Positions 11,444 through 22,239 of a DNA stretch of 64,000 bases are shown in pieces; within the stretch, counting starts at the first letter, position 1, and each line of letters begins with the position of its first letter. A model generated the notes under the pieces. It ran no database searches and was not told where the DNA came from. It saw nothing but the letters and a program-made list of their open reading frames with translations. Location of the stretch: NCBI GenBank assembly GCA_016802295.1, contig JAESIW010000137.1:4911242-4975241 (forward strand), read 5' to 3'. The DNA is from Brachionus rotundiformis. Its lineage: Eukaryota > Rotifera > Eurotatoria > Ploima > Brachionidae. The position numbers and the translations under genes are program-made.

Positions 11444-13451
11444 ATGAGAATCTTAGCCAAAACTAACGCTTTATCGGGCTTGATTCACAAAAATTGGACC
11501 AATTTTGTTAGATGTAACAGCACATTTGTTGGTCCACAGCTCAAAAGTCTTTGCGACCCAGAATCTCAATCATTTAAGGTAATGAAACAACTCTAAACTC
11601 TCTCTGAAACTTGGTCTTTGTTTCAGGAAAACTATGACCAAATGAAGAAAATTGTTAAACAATTGGATGATACAACTAGCCATGTTATTAATGGTGGAAA
11701 AAGTGGTCAAAAAGCACGACAAAGACACGTCAGTAAAGGAAAACTTCTTGCCAGGGATCGAATCAAATATTTAATTGATTCTAAGTAAGAAAATGGATAT
11801 TAATTGAATTTAAATTTGAATAAAAATTTTAAGTTCTGCATTTCTTGAATTATCTCAATTAGCTGCATTGAATATGTACGGTCAAGATGAAATTTGTTCA
11901 GCTGGTATTGTTACTGGAATTGGAACAATTCAAGGGTAAATTTAAAAAAAAAATGCTAAATTATCTTTTAATTTAAAACAAGACAAGAATGCATGATTGT
12001 TGCTAATGATGCCACGGTCAAAGGTGGTACCTATTACCCGATGACTGTGAAAAAGCACTTAAGAGCTCAAGAAATAGCTATGGAAAATAAGCTTCCTTGC
12101 ATTTATTTAGGTAGAAAACGATCAAAATTAGTGAAAACAATTTTAATTAACTTTATTGTGATTAGTCGATAGTGGCGGTGCTAATTTACCAAATCAAGCT
12201 GAAGTTTTTCCAGACAGGGATCATTTTGGAAGGATTTTCTTTAATCAAGCAAACATGTCAGCTCTGGGCATTCCACAAGTATTTTACAAATTTATAATTT
12301 AATATTCTTTGCAATTTTTTTCCCAGATATCAGTTGTTATGGGTAGTTGCACTGCTGGAGGTGCCTACGTCCCTGCTATGTCTGATGAAAATGTAATTGT
12401 TAGACGTCAAGGAACAATATTTTTAGGCGGACCACCACTGGTCAAAGCAGCAACTGGTGAGACCGTATCAGCCGAGGACTTAGGTGGTGCTGATCTCCAC
12501 TGCAAAATATCCGGAGTGACTGACCATTACGCTTTGGACGATGAGCATGCGTTGGATATAACCAGAAGAATAGTTAGCAATCTAAACATAACAAAGAATC
12601 CATTAATAAAGAGAATTCAAAGCGAGGAACCAATATATCCTGCCGACGAATTGTATGGAATAGTGAGTGAAAATTTAATGAAGACTTTTGATGTCAAAGA
12701 AGTTATAGCTCGTATTGTTGATGGTAGCAGATTTGACGAGTTCAAAGCCAATTATGGCGAGACCATTGTTACAGGTTACGCTCATTTGTTCGGATATCCT
12801 ATTGGAATTTTGGCCAATAATGGTGTTCTATTTGCCGAAGCGGCTTTAAAAGCTGCCCATTTTATTGAGCTTTGTGCAAAGAGAAAAATTCCTCTGGTAT
12901 TTTTACAAAACATTACTGGTTTTATGGTTGGTCGAGATGTTGAAGCAGGCGGAATAGCTAAACACGGTGCTAAAATGGTTACTGCAGTCGCTTCTGCTCA
13001 AGTTCCCAAATTCACTGTAGTTATTGGTGGTAGCTATGGAGCAGGCAATTATGGTATGTGCGGCAGAGCATATAGTCCACGGTTTATGTACATGTGGCCA
13101 AATTCGAGAATATCAGTAATGGGCGGAGAACAAGCAGCGTCTGTGATGGCAACAGTTACCAAAGAACAAAGAGAACGGGAAGGAAAACCTGTAATAAATG
13201 AAAGTTTTGATTGAAATTATCAAATAAAAATTTCTATTTTATTTTAGTTTACTCAAGAGGAAGAACAAAAGATCAAGAAGCCAATTATTGAGAAATTTGA
13301 GAAAGAAGGTAGTCCGTATTTTTCAACAGCACGTTTATGGGATGATGGAATAATCGATCCTGCCCAAACCAGAAATGTCTTAGGACTAAGCTTAAGCGCT
13401 GCTTTGAATGCTCCAATTAAAGATACTAACTTTGGTGTTTTTAGGATGTAA
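11444..13451 (+). CDS. MCCC2: methylcrotonoyl-CoA carboxylase beta chain, mitochondrial
   Basis: Carboxyltransferase subunit of the biotin enzyme that converts 3-methylcrotonyl-CoA to 3-methylglutaconyl-CoA in leucine breakdown. Seven exons: 11444-11578, 11627-11784, 11834-11935, 11983-12110, 12166-12278, 12327-13190 and 13248-13451. The N-terminus (MRILAKTNALSGLIHKNW) looks like a mitochondrial targeting peptide. Family blocks in order are KLLARDRI, DSGGANLPNQAEVFPDRDHFGRIFFNQA, the acyl-CoA-site GSCTAGGAYVPAMSDE, IFLGGPPLVKAATGE, EDLGGADLHC, ENITGFMVG-type QNITGFMVG, and GSYGAGNYGMCGRAY. It ends ALNAPIKDTNFGVFRM, the usual C-terminus. Length and domain order are complete. It is convergent with an acyl-CoA dehydrogenase about 250 bp downstream. 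Confidence 0.95.
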
Positions 13452-13700
13452 AAATATTTTTCTTAATTTCATAAATTTAGCAACATTTTTTTTTAAACTA
13501 ATAAAAATTCATCATCCGATTTAAAATTAATTTTTTTTAAATCCTAAATTGTATAAGTGATATCCTAGGCTTGTTTAAAAAAAAATTTGTTTTTAAAAAT
13601 AAAATATAAATAATTTAGATAGAAAAAATTTTAATTTAATAATTTTGGCTTATATATTACAATATATTAAGTAAATATAAATTGGGTAAATTATTAATTA

Positions 13701-15039
13701 TCAATTATATTCTTTTAAAACGTTTGAAGCAATCACAATTCTTTGAATTTCGGAGGTTCCTTCATATATTTCAGTAATTCTAGCATCTCTATAATGTCTT
13801 TCAGCTGGCATGTCTGAAACAAAACCCATTCCGCCGAGTATTTGAATGGCTTGATGGGCAATGAAAGTGGCTGCTTCTGATGCTGCTAATTTGGCCATTG
13901 CAGCTTCCTAGAAATATTTTAATTTAATAAATAGTTAATTTAAGAAAAATCATAAATTTCACTTTTGTAAAAGGTATTTTGTTATCTTTAAGGACTGCAG
14001 CTTTATAAGTCAAGAGCCTAGCAGATTCCAATCTTGTTTCCATATCAGCAATTTTTATCTGTGTTAAAAATAAATTATATAAGAAAAAAAAAATACAATA
14101 TTTTCTAATTACTTGTATTGCTTGTAGATTGGATATTGTTTTTCCAAATGCAACTCTTTTTTTGGCATAGTCGACCGCACAGTCAAGTGCGGCCTGACCA
14201 ATTCCTAATGCTTGCGCAGCTATGCCGATTCGACCAGCATCAAGAGTTGTCATAGCAATTTTAAAGCCTTCACCAGGTTTTCCAAGCAAATTTTCTTTGG
14301 GTATTTTGCATTCATCAAAAATAAGATTACAAGTCGATGATGCTCTAATTCCAAGTTTGTCTTCTTTCTTGCCTAAACTTAGACCTTCATGAGGTTTTGG
14401 AACAATGAAAGCGCTTATTCCTTTGTGTTTAAGTGATTTATTCGTTGTGGCAAAAACAACTGTAGCTTCGGACTCGTAGCCATTGGTAATCCACGACTTG
14501 GTTCCATTAAGGACCCAATGATCACCTTTATCCACTGCAGTAGTCGATGCAGCACCGGCATCCGAACCATTGCCAGGCTCAGAAAGCGCGAAGCATCCAA
14601 TTTTATCTCCTTTGGTAAAAGGTCTTAGATACTGCTCAAATTGTTTCTCATTTCCAAACTTGAAAATTGGTCCAAGATAAAGAGAATTATGGGCCGACAT
14701 TATAACTCCAGTGCTTGCACATCCTCTGCTTATTTCTTCCATGGATATAGCATAAGATAAATAATCTAGACCAGCTCCGTCATACTTTTCGGGTATATCA
14801 ACTGCCATTAGACCCAATTCTCCCATTTTTCTCACAAGTTCAGCTGGATATTCACTAGTTTTGTCAATTTTGCCAGCCAATGGAAGCAATTCTTTGTCTA
14901 CAAATTCTTTGCATGTATTCTTTAACATTAAATGAGTGTCGCTAAAATTAATTGAATGCATCTGAGATACATGGCGACAGCTGTTGTTAAGGCTAATCAA
15001 GGGTGTCAAAAAATTGATCTTTTGGATAGATTTTAGCAT
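13701..15039 (-). CDS. ACADS: short-chain acyl-CoA dehydrogenase, mitochondrial
   Basis: FAD-dependent enzyme that makes the first alpha,beta-desaturation of short-chain acyl-CoAs. Three exons: 15039-14113, 14058-13963 and 13907-13701. The N-terminal 25 residues resemble a mitochondrial presequence. Family motifs are GLDYLSYAISMEEISRGCAS, the FAD/substrate signature CFALSEPGNGSDAGA, the WITNG loop, RASSTCNLIFDECKIP, and LDAGRIGIAAQALGIGQAA. The C-terminal block MGFVSDMPAERHYRDARITEIYEGTSEIQR carries the catalytic glutamate in IYEGTSE. That glutamate position is the SCAD/SBCAD arrangement, unlike isovaleryl-CoA dehydrogenase. ACADSB is the main alternative. It lies tail to tail with MCCC2. Confidence 0.9.
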
Positions 15040-15533
15040 TTTTTGATGTAAAAATGGAATTTTTGTTAAATTTTATATTTATCCAAAAGCAAAGTCTAAT
15101 AATTATACAAAAATATTATAATTTATCTTAAATGCCTTGAACTTTTTTTTTTTTAAATTTATAGATTATTATTTTGATTAAAGTCCAAATATAAATTTTT
15201 ATTAAATTAAAATTTAATTGATTTAATTGACAATTGAAAATTTTTCTGGCAATTTTTTTTCACGGATTTTACTAAAACTTATTAGGCAAGCTAAGCATCA
15301 TCAAAAATGTTGGCAATTTTTTATTTCAAGCTTCTATTTTGATGTAATATATATTTATAGTTAAAACAATTGTTATCTTTTAAAATTTATTTGTTGACTT
15401 GTTTTTAAAAAAAAATAGTTGAATAAAAAATTTTATTAATTCAAGCGGCCTACATTCAATGCTATTTAGAATGGAATTAATGGAATTAATATAAGGTCCA
15501 TTTTTGTTCCAAATTTAGCTTGTTGATAAAACA
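15040..15533. promoter_or_regulatory. intergenic region between divergent ACADS and a small secreted-peptide gene
   Basis: About 500 bp of AT-rich DNA that must hold the ACADS upstream region on one side and lead into the TATA box of the peptide gene on the other. No factor site can be defended. Confidence 0.3.
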
Positions 15534-15540
15534 TATAAAT
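15534..15540 (+). promoter_or_regulatory. TATA box of the 15590 secreted-peptide gene
   Basis: TATAAAT lies 56 bp upstream of the ATG. The two related peptide genes downstream also have a TATAAAA-type box 43-66 bp before their ATG, so short 5' leaders and TATA-driven expression look like a property of the family. Confidence 0.5.
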
Positions 15541-15589
15541 AAAGCCTTAGTTACCATGAAGTCAATTATACTACTTAATTGAAGAAATA

Positions 15590-15835
15590 ATGAATTTTAA
15601 GCACTTATTCGCCCTGTTTATGATGATTGCCTTGATAGGTAGTTCGATGGTGGAAGGAAGAATTGGAAGAGGAAGATTGGGCTTTGGAAGAGGATTTGGA
15701 TATGGGAGAAGATTTGGTCCATGGGGCTACGGAAGAGGTTTCGGTCGATGGGGCTTGGGAAGAGGATTTGGACCCTGGGGATTCGGCAGAGGCTTCGGAA
15801 GATGGGGACCTGGTTGGGGATACTGGCGTGGTTAA
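15590..15835 (+). CDS. small secreted Gly/Arg/Phe/Trp-rich peptide (member A)
   Basis: Intronless 81-residue protein of unknown function. It starts with a clear signal peptide (MNFKHLFALFMMIALIGSSMVEG), then is almost wholly repetitive: GRGFG units alternate with RWG or PWG, about six imperfect units of 8-9 residues (for example GRGFGRWGLGRGFGPWG). There are no cysteines, no acidic residues after the signal, and a strong positive charge. The signal peptide resembles those at 19479 and 24193 (MN-x-x-x-LF start), so the three are paralogs. The composition recalls short glycine/aromatic-rich secreted peptides such as the nematode caenacin/NLP antimicrobial peptides, and also structural cuticle or mucus proteins. 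No homology was recognised and no function is assigned. AATAAA-like sequence follows at about 15860. Confidence 0.8.
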   Translation: MNFKHLFALFMMIALIGSSMVEGRIGRGRLGFGRGFGYGRRFGPWGYGRGFGRWGLGRGFGPWGFGRGFGRWGPGWGYWRG

Positions 15836-16583
15836 AATAATTTAACAAAATTTTTTATTTAAATAAATTTATTTAAAAAAAGAAGAATTTTATTTTGATG
15901 ATTATAATTTAAATTATGAATTTTAGCAGGGGTGCCTAAATCTGTCAATTCTAATTTTAAGATATAGAAATATATAAAACGACATTAGCAATCTTATGAA
16001 TCAATTGCCAACAACAACAACAAATTAAGTTGTATTTGCACGAATTTTTCTTATATTATACATTTACTCGTATTGGATTAAAAACAGAAATGGAAGAACA
16101 AATACGAAGTTATTTTGAAACCAAGTTGAAATTTTTTTTTATTTTTTATTTATAAAATTAAAATGTAAGTATTCGTCAGAGAGAGATTTTACACGCTTTG
16201 GTTAAAATTGGTTTTGGCTTTTAAAGCGTTCTTTATTTCAATGATCTACTTGCATTCACTTTTGGCTAAATTGTTCATTTGAACATCTCTTTTTCGACTT
16301 TTCTTAATCTCACATGCTCTTTTAAGTCAATCAATCCAAACTGGTTGTGCAATTATGATCAAACAACAATGGTTTGAAATACAAGCTGATTTTTAAGCAA
16401 ATAAAGCCAAGCCAGAAAATTGTTTCATTAAAAACCAACTGGCTGTTCTAACTTCAGCTTAAAATTAAATTTAAAAATTTTTTTTGGCTTTAATCTTTTT
16501 ATTTTATTAAGCTTTTCTTCTAACACTTTTTAAATGAGTTTAGACAAAAAAATTATTTAAAAAAAAGACAGTTTTGAAATATT
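15836..16583. other. intergenic region upstream of DDX6
   Basis: Contains a TATA-like ATATATAAAA near 15970, then a CAACAACAACAA stretch near 16010 and a short open frame at about 16090 (MEEQIRSYFETK). This could be a further transcription unit or a DDX6 leader, but nothing recognisable is encoded. Confidence 0.3.
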
Positions 16584-18206
16584 ATGACCATGGATACACA
16601 AAACGTAGCTAATGAGATCAAGTATGGCATCTATTTGTGACACAAATGCGGAAAAATAATTTTTTTTTATTAAGAGAAAACGAAGCTGGATGGAAGAACA
16701 AACTTAATATTCCTGTCAAGGACCGACGAGTCAAAACAACTGTATTTATTTAAAGCTTTGTTTTACCATGGGTTAACTTGAGATTTTTATCTTTAGGATG
16801 TTACAGCTACCAAGGGACACGAGTTCGAGGACTATTGTCTCAAAAGAGAGTTGTTAATGGGCATTTTTGAAAAAGGTTGGGAAAATCCATCACCCATCCA
16901 AGAGGCTAGTATTCCCATCGCTTTGACTGGTCGCGACATCTTGGCCAGAGCTAAAAACGGCACTGGAAAAACTGGTGCCTATTTGATTCCAATCCTTGAG
17001 CGCATTGACACCACTAAGGACAAAATTCAAGCTCTCATCATTGTGCCAACTCGTGAATTGGCTTTGCAGACAAGTCAAATATGCATTGAAATATCCAAGC
17101 ATATGGGATGCAAGGTTATGGCCACTACTGGTGGTACCAACTTAAAAGAGGACATTATGCGTCTCCAGCAAACTGTCCATGTAGTCATTGCCACTCCTGG
17201 TCGTATTTTGGACTTGATGAAGAAGGGTCTGGCAGTTATGGATAAGTGCAACATGCTTGTTATGGACGAAGCTGACAAATTGTTGTCCCAAGACTTCAAA
17301 AATATGCTCGACTCTGTGATCAGCTATTTACAACCGGACAGACAAATTTTGCTCTATTCAGCCACCTTTCCGTGCACTGTGGACGCCTTTATTGTAATTT
17401 TTAATTAGTAAAAAATAATTTAAAGATAAAAGAATTAATTTTTTTTGTTATTAAAAGAAAAAACACATGCACAACCCGTATGAAATAAATCTTATGGAAG
17501 AATTGACCCTCAAGGGTATCACCCAATATTACGCCTATGTCCAAGAGAAACAAAAAGTTCACTGCTTGAACACTTTGTTCTCTAAATTACAAATTAACCA
17601 GTCAATTATCTTCTGTAATTCGACTCAGCGAGTCGAACTCTTGGCCAAAAAAATAACTGAACTTGGCTACTCATGCTTTTACATCCATGCCAAAATGCGC
17701 CAAGACCACCGTAACAGAATTTTCCATGATTTCCGAAACGGTGCTTGCCGTAACTTGGTATGCTCTGACTTGTTCACCAGAGGCATTGATATTCAAGCCG
17801 TGAACGTGGTCATTAACTTCGATTTCCCAAAAATGTCAGAAACCTACTTGCATCGTATCGGTCGATCGGGTAGATTCGGTCACTTGGGCATTGCCATCAA
17901 TCTAATCACCTATGATGACAGGTAACTTGCCACTTGGAAAATTTAATGCTCCGTCCTAATTTTTGTCCTAGATTTGCCTTGCACAAAATCGAGCAAGAAT
18001 TGGGAACTGAAATTAAACCAATACCAAAAGTCATTGACCCACATTTGTATGTTGCTGAGTACCAAACCGAAGGAAATTTTAACGCAACCGAATTGAAATC
18101 CATCGAAAGTAGAGAATATGGCCAAGAGAACCAACAGCAGCAACAACAACACCAAATGTTGCAACAACAGCAAATGCAACAGCAATTGGTCCAAGCTCAA
18201 CCATAG
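16584..18206 (+). CDS. DDX6: ATP-dependent RNA helicase DDX6 (Me31B/Dhh1)
   Basis: DEAD-box protein of P-bodies that represses translation and promotes decapping. Five exons: 16584-16621, 16675-16741, 16797-17393, 17458-17921 and 17972-18206. Helicase motifs in order: the Q motif (GWENPSPIQEASIPIAL), ARAKNGTGKT (Walker A), PTRELALQ, TGGTNLKEDI, ATPGRILDL, MDEADKLLS (a DEAD box), SATFP, then IFCNSTQRVELLAKK, SDLFTRGIDIQAVNVVINFDFP and HRIGRSGRFGH. The family-specific KHMHNPYEINLMEELTLKGITQYYAYV and GTEIKPIPKVIDPHLYVAEY are present. A glutamine-rich tail (QQQQQQHQMLQQQQMQQQ) closes the protein. The N-terminal extension is short, about 20 residues before the conserved block. All catalytic motifs look intact. 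Confidence 0.97.
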
Positions 18207-19412
18207 AGCTGATCAATTAAAATAAAAATTTTTTTTTTCTATCTTTTATTTTATTTATTATTTTCAAAAGCAAAAAAAAAAACTATCACACTCTACGATC
18301 AGTATATAAGATAAATTAAGTACCATGTTTTCCAAAGCTAAAATTTAATTTAAAAAAAGATTGTTTTTTGTAAAATTTTTTAAAATTCTTTTTTTAGAAA
18401 TTTGATGTTGTTGCTTTGTTGGAACGTTTAGCTAATTCTTTTTTTTCGACACTTTTTTTTTGATTTTAGTTAAAAATTTGTTATTTTAGATTTTGCTAAA
18501 CCCTATATTTTAATCTGTTTAATATATTTTGTTACCAGAAAAACTAAAACATCAAAAGGCTAGCTTAATTTCTATCCCATAGAGCTACTCAATCAAACTT
18601 AGATTAATTTTTTTTGAGAATAAAAAATTTTAACTTTTACACAAAAAAAGATTAATTTTTATTCAACCATGTTCCATCATAAAATACTCTCATCTTTTTT
18701 GTTTGTCTGTCTGTCCGTCTTTTGATGGGAGCTAAAATGTTGATCTTTTTTTGGGTAAAAAAAAATTGTTCATTATTAGTTTTAAATAAAATATTAAATT
18801 CATCATCTAATATGTTTTTTATTCTAATCAAATCTTATTAGTTTAAAAAAATAAAATGATATTCTTTATCTAATTTTTTAATCAATTTATAAATTATCTT
18901 AATAATAATTTGGATTATTATTAAGATTTTTCAAATCTAGAAGACCGTGAATCTGTTCTACAAATGAATGTCTACAGATAGATGGAATTTTAGTGGCCTT
19001 TTGTAAAGATTTTAAGCTTTAAGTTATGTTGTGACTTCTTTGGGAAAGGTTCAGTAATAAAATACCAAAACTGATCTCAAGCCTGATAAGGAAAAGAAAA
19101 TCTAGTTTAAAAATATTCCATATCTAATAATGGTTGATAAATTCATTTTTTGGTATTGTCTGTGAAAACTGTAAAAAATTTTGATCAAAATTTTTTTAAA
19201 TTTTTTCATCAAGCTTATTTTTTGACGTTTAAATTCAAATTTAATTAACAAAATAAAAAAATAAAAATTATGTAAAATTCCAGAGTTCAAATAAGAAATA
19301 AAAATAAATGACTGGATTTATTCTAATATTTGGAAAAAAAATTTTGGGACACATTTTAGATCAAAACAAACAGAAAAATTTGACCTCACATATTTTCCAA
19401 TTTTTACTTCCT
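18207..19412. other. AT-rich intergenic region
   Basis: Contains the DDX6 3' flank and a run of TGTCTGTCTGTCCGTC at about 18703-18719, simple sequence often seen inside old transposable elements. No coding frame was recognised. Confidence 0.35.
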
Positions 19413-19420
19413 TATAAAAG
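19413..19420 (+). promoter_or_regulatory. TATA box of the 19479 secreted-peptide gene
   Basis: TATAAAAG lies 66 bp upstream of the chosen ATG. It argues that translation starts at 19479 and not at the upstream in-frame ATG at 19308, which would lie before the transcription start. Confidence 0.55.
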
Positions 19421-19478
19421 CAAAATAAAATTTCAAGGTTTTAGCATTACCAACAAAATACAAAGAAATAGAAAAAAA

Positions 19479-19694
19479 ATGAACTACACTAAATTGTTTG
19501 GATTGTTTTTGGTTGTTTTATTGGCCACTAGTGTGACAGTTGAGGCCCAGCGATTTGGCTTGGGACGATTCTATGGTCCCAGATTTTTTGGTAGGGGATT
19601 TTATGGTCCCAGATTCTTTGGTCCAAGATTTGGTCCATTCTATGGCTGGCGAAGATTTGCACCATTTGCATACGGATATCCGTTCTATGGCTAG
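19479..19694 (+). CDS. small secreted Gly/Arg/Phe/Tyr-rich peptide (member B)
   Basis: Intronless, 71 residues, function unknown. The start at 19479 gives a clean signal peptide (MNYTKLFGLFLVVLLATSVTVEA) and sits just after a TATA box; the longer frame from 19308 would put non-signal sequence in front. The mature part is a repeat of GPRFF/GRGFY/GPRFG units with many Arg and aromatic residues, ending FAYGYPFYG. It has no cysteine and is strongly basic. It shares its signal-peptide pattern and composition with the genes at 15590 and 24193, though the repeat unit has changed from GRGFGRWG to FYGPRFFG. Confidence 0.8.
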   Translation: MNYTKLFGLFLVVLLATSVTVEAQRFGLGRFYGPRFFGRGFYGPRFFGPRFGPFYGWRRFAPFAYGYPFYG

Positions 19695-19928
19695 ATTTTT
19701 TATTTTCTCTTTTTTCAAATTTTTATAGTTTAAATAAAAATAAAAACTAAAATAAGAATTATGTTTTGTTTAATTTTAAACTTAGTAAAAAATGCCTTTT
19801 AAAAAAAATATCCATTTATTTTTAAGTTATTTATTTGATTAAAAATCAAAAAATATTCTTATTAAGATAGACCAAATTTTACAATATTCTAACAAATAGT
19901 TAAATAATTTTTTTTAAACAAATTTTTA

Positions 19929-22031
19929 TTATTTCTTTCTACCACCTCTTTCTTTCAGATGCAATTGTATTACACTTTCCGTATACATGTTATAATAGGC
20001 CAGAGTATTCTGGTCCTTGATAAAAAGCGAATCTAGCTGTAATTTTTGCTTACCAGCCGGAATGGTCAGCATTTCAGTCAATTTATTTTTAATAGCAGCA
20101 ACAGTTTCGGTCAGCGGCATTGTCAGAGTGATCGACTGACCATTTAAGTTCCACTCAGGCTTTTCGGGGACTATTGGACACTGAACATAAAACTTAATTG
20201 GACCTCGTGACTGATACTGGGTCAAAAAGTCGGCTTCAGGGATCAAATGCTCCTCGGTTTTTTGTCTTTTAGAAGCAGGCTCTTCCAATTCAGCTGGCAT
20301 GTGAACTGTTGGCGCTGCGGGCTGAGTTTGAGCGACAGCGGGTGCCGGTTGGACAGCAGGCTGCGGAGGCACGCTAATAACCTTATAGGTAAGGACTGAA
20401 GGTGGTTGAGGGGGCGCTTGCTTGACAACAGTGGTGGTCAATGCCGAGGTTATCATTGGAGTGGGTATAGTAGGGCCTATTTTGCTATTTGACTCATCGC
20501 CGACCAGGCCCTGGCTCTGGTGAATCGCCTTTATTTGCTCTTCCAAAGATATGCCACTCATAGCTCGTTTGGAAGTCATTTCCATTGTGTTCGAGTGGCC
20601 GTCCCAAGTGGTCAAATCGCGCTCTCTTCTATCCTCTTCTCCCTTTTTTCTGCCAATGACTGTCTCTTCGGCGCCCCTTCCGAACATATCACTGCGATAC
20701 TCGGCCATGCGCTTGAGATTCGCCTCGATACTGACACCACCAGCGAGCACATCCTCTTGTTCTTCTCTTTCCTTGCGTTCTCGTTGCTTTTGCTCCAGCC
20801 ATTTCGGGTCCAGAGTTGATATACGCATGTGTTCGGACATCATTGACGCGGGTATCAATTCGCCAGTAATTGGCGATTTGAAGTACTCTTCAGCGCCGTG
20901 TTTCTTGCCTTGTTTGGCCTTAGGGTCATATGGACGAATGATCACATTGGCCGGATTAGGCGGCAAGGGAATATCTTGTCTAAAGGCAGAAGTCTTTTTT
21001 CCTTTGGTCTCCTCGACACCAGCATCTTCATCCATGGCCACGCGGTCAACATTTTTGTCCTTAGGTATCGATTCTTCGGTCACTCGACTCTCATCTTCAA
21101 GGATACGCTGCATCAACAGCCTGCCATTGTTGTCCAATGCACTAGGGTCCAGTTGGCCCGACTCTATTCTCTCTTGGACAATTACTCTGGCGCCAACATC
21201 AGCAGGAGTGGTTGGCGGCGGAAAGTTTCCCACCTCATTAGGCTGATAGTCCACAGTCTCAACAACCACAAAGTCATGCCAATCAATCTGAGCATAGGCA
21301 ACCCTTTCTTTTTCAGCAATTTCGTTCTCTTCGGCCCGCTCTTTTTGCTGTACTCTTTCCCATTCGACCCTGTATGCCAAACTCTTCAGAATGCCAAGCG
21401 GATTTTCAATCTCTTGTCGCAGTCTATCAATTAAATCCTTAGGAGGGAGAAGTATTTTTGTGTATTGATCAACCAAGCGGGTAAAATAGTTAAAATGACT
21501 GTGCTGAGGCTTTAGAAAATCAAACATTGGGTTACGCTGTTCTTTGTTCATCAAATTTGTCAAAAACGGCCTACCATTTCTGGCCACAAATTGAGCAGTT
21601 AGTTTGATAACATCGATGTCCAAAGGCATTACAGATGGTGCATCGTTTATGAACTCGAATTCAGGCGGAGGGTCCTTTAGTATGATTATCTGTTCCATTA
21701 TTTTTGATTGTGTGTCCTGGGTTTTCGAGCTAAGGGTCATCTTTTGAAGGTTGAGTGGTAAAGTTTGGCTTCCATTTACAGGGTTCTGTTGCAAAGCGGG
21801 CGCTGCTGGCTCTTGGGAAGGACGGCCTTCGGCTATTTCTTTTACTTTGTGCTGGTAATAGCCGTGGTAAGGATCCAACGAGTTTAAGAAGTTGAATTTG
21901 GGATTATTGATTTCGTTTTGGCGAATTTTTTCTTCGAATTCGGGACCATTTCGGGCCACGAACGTGGCTGTCTTGTCGACTATGCTTCGAACTTCGGGTG
22001 GTGGATATATTATACCTATGGTAGTCGGCAT
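19929..22031 (-). CDS. SF3A1: splicing factor 3A subunit 1
   Basis: Component of the SF3a complex of the U2 snRNP, needed for branch-site recognition. Intronless frame of 700 residues. Domains in order: SURP1 (about 15-65, TATFVARNGPEFEEKIRQNE with NPKFNFLNSLDPYHGYY), SURP2 (about 138-190, TAQFVARNGRPFLTNLMNKE with NPMFDFLKPQHSHFNYF), the PRP21-type central region (DWHDFVVVETVDYQPNE), a charged segment with the conserved KSPITGELIPASMMSEHMRI, a proline-rich linker, and a C-terminal ubiquitin-like domain (about 610-695) ending in GGRKK. Order and length fit metazoan SF3A1 (slightly shorter). It is encoded in one exon, while the neighbouring DDX6 and Myo1 genes are split. Confidence 0.96.
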   Translation of the reverse strand: MPTTIGIIYPPPEVRSIVDKTATFVARNGPEFEEKIRQNEINNPKFNFLNSLDPYHGYYQHKVKEIAEGRPSQEPAAPALQQNPVNGSQTLPLNLQKMTLSSKTQDTQSKIMEQIIILKDPPPEFEFINDAPSVMPLDIDVIKLTAQFVARNGRPFLTNLMNKEQRNPMFDFLKPQHSHFNYFTRLVDQYTKILLPPKDLIDRLRQEIENPLGILKSLAYRVEWERVQQKERAEENEIAEKERVAYAQIDWHDFVVVETVDYQPNEVGNFPPPTTPADVGARVIVQERIESGQLDPSALDNNGRLLMQRILEDESRVTEESIPKDKNVDRVAMDEDAGVEETKGKKTSAFRQDIPLPPNPANVIIRPYDPKAKQGKKHGAEEYFKSPITGELIPASMMSEHMRISTLDPKWLEQKQRERKEREEQEDVLAGGVSIEANLKRMAEYRSDMFGRGAEETVIGRKKGEEDRRERDLTTWDGHSNTMEMTSKRAMSGISLEEQIKAIHQSQGLVGDESNSKIGPTIPTPMITSALTTTVVKQAPPQPPSVLTYKVISVPPQPAVQPAPAVAQTQPAAPTVHMPAELEEPASKRQKTEEHLIPEADFLTQYQSRGPIKFYVQCPIVPEKPEWNLNGQSITLTMPLTETVAAIKNKLTEMLTIPAGKQKLQLDSLFIKDQNTLAYYNMYTESVIQLHLKERGGRKK

Positions 22032-22239
22032 TTTGACTTGCTAAAATCAATTAAATGGAATTGAAGTAAATAATAAGTCGTTTATTGAGTTAGAATATTA
22101 TTTATATACATTTTTTCAAAATATGTTCTCGATTTGAAATTATTTATTGTTTCAGAATTAACTTAACTTTTGTTTAAATTAAAAAATTTTCTCATCATGT
22201 ATTCAAAAAAATAAACAATTTAACAAGTATTGAATTAAG
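22032..22239. promoter_or_regulatory. SF3A1 upstream region
   Basis: About 200 bp between the SF3A1 start codon and the left end of a TTAA-flanked foldback element, AT-rich and without recognised motifs. The element therefore sits very close to the SF3A1 promoter. Confidence 0.3.

Noticed and set aside
18703..18719. TCTGTCTGTCCGTC run considered as a Helitron or other transposon mark
   Set aside because: It is only simple sequence; no boundary, inverted repeat or coding remnant could be shown.
19308..19478. Extended N-terminus of the second small peptide gene
   Set aside because: The upstream in-frame ATG lies before the TATA box and would hide the signal peptide; the ATG at 19479 fits better.
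20520..21434. Plus-strand frames of 99, 231 and 178 residues
   Set aside because: They are antisense to the SF3A1 coding exon and have no recognisable domain.
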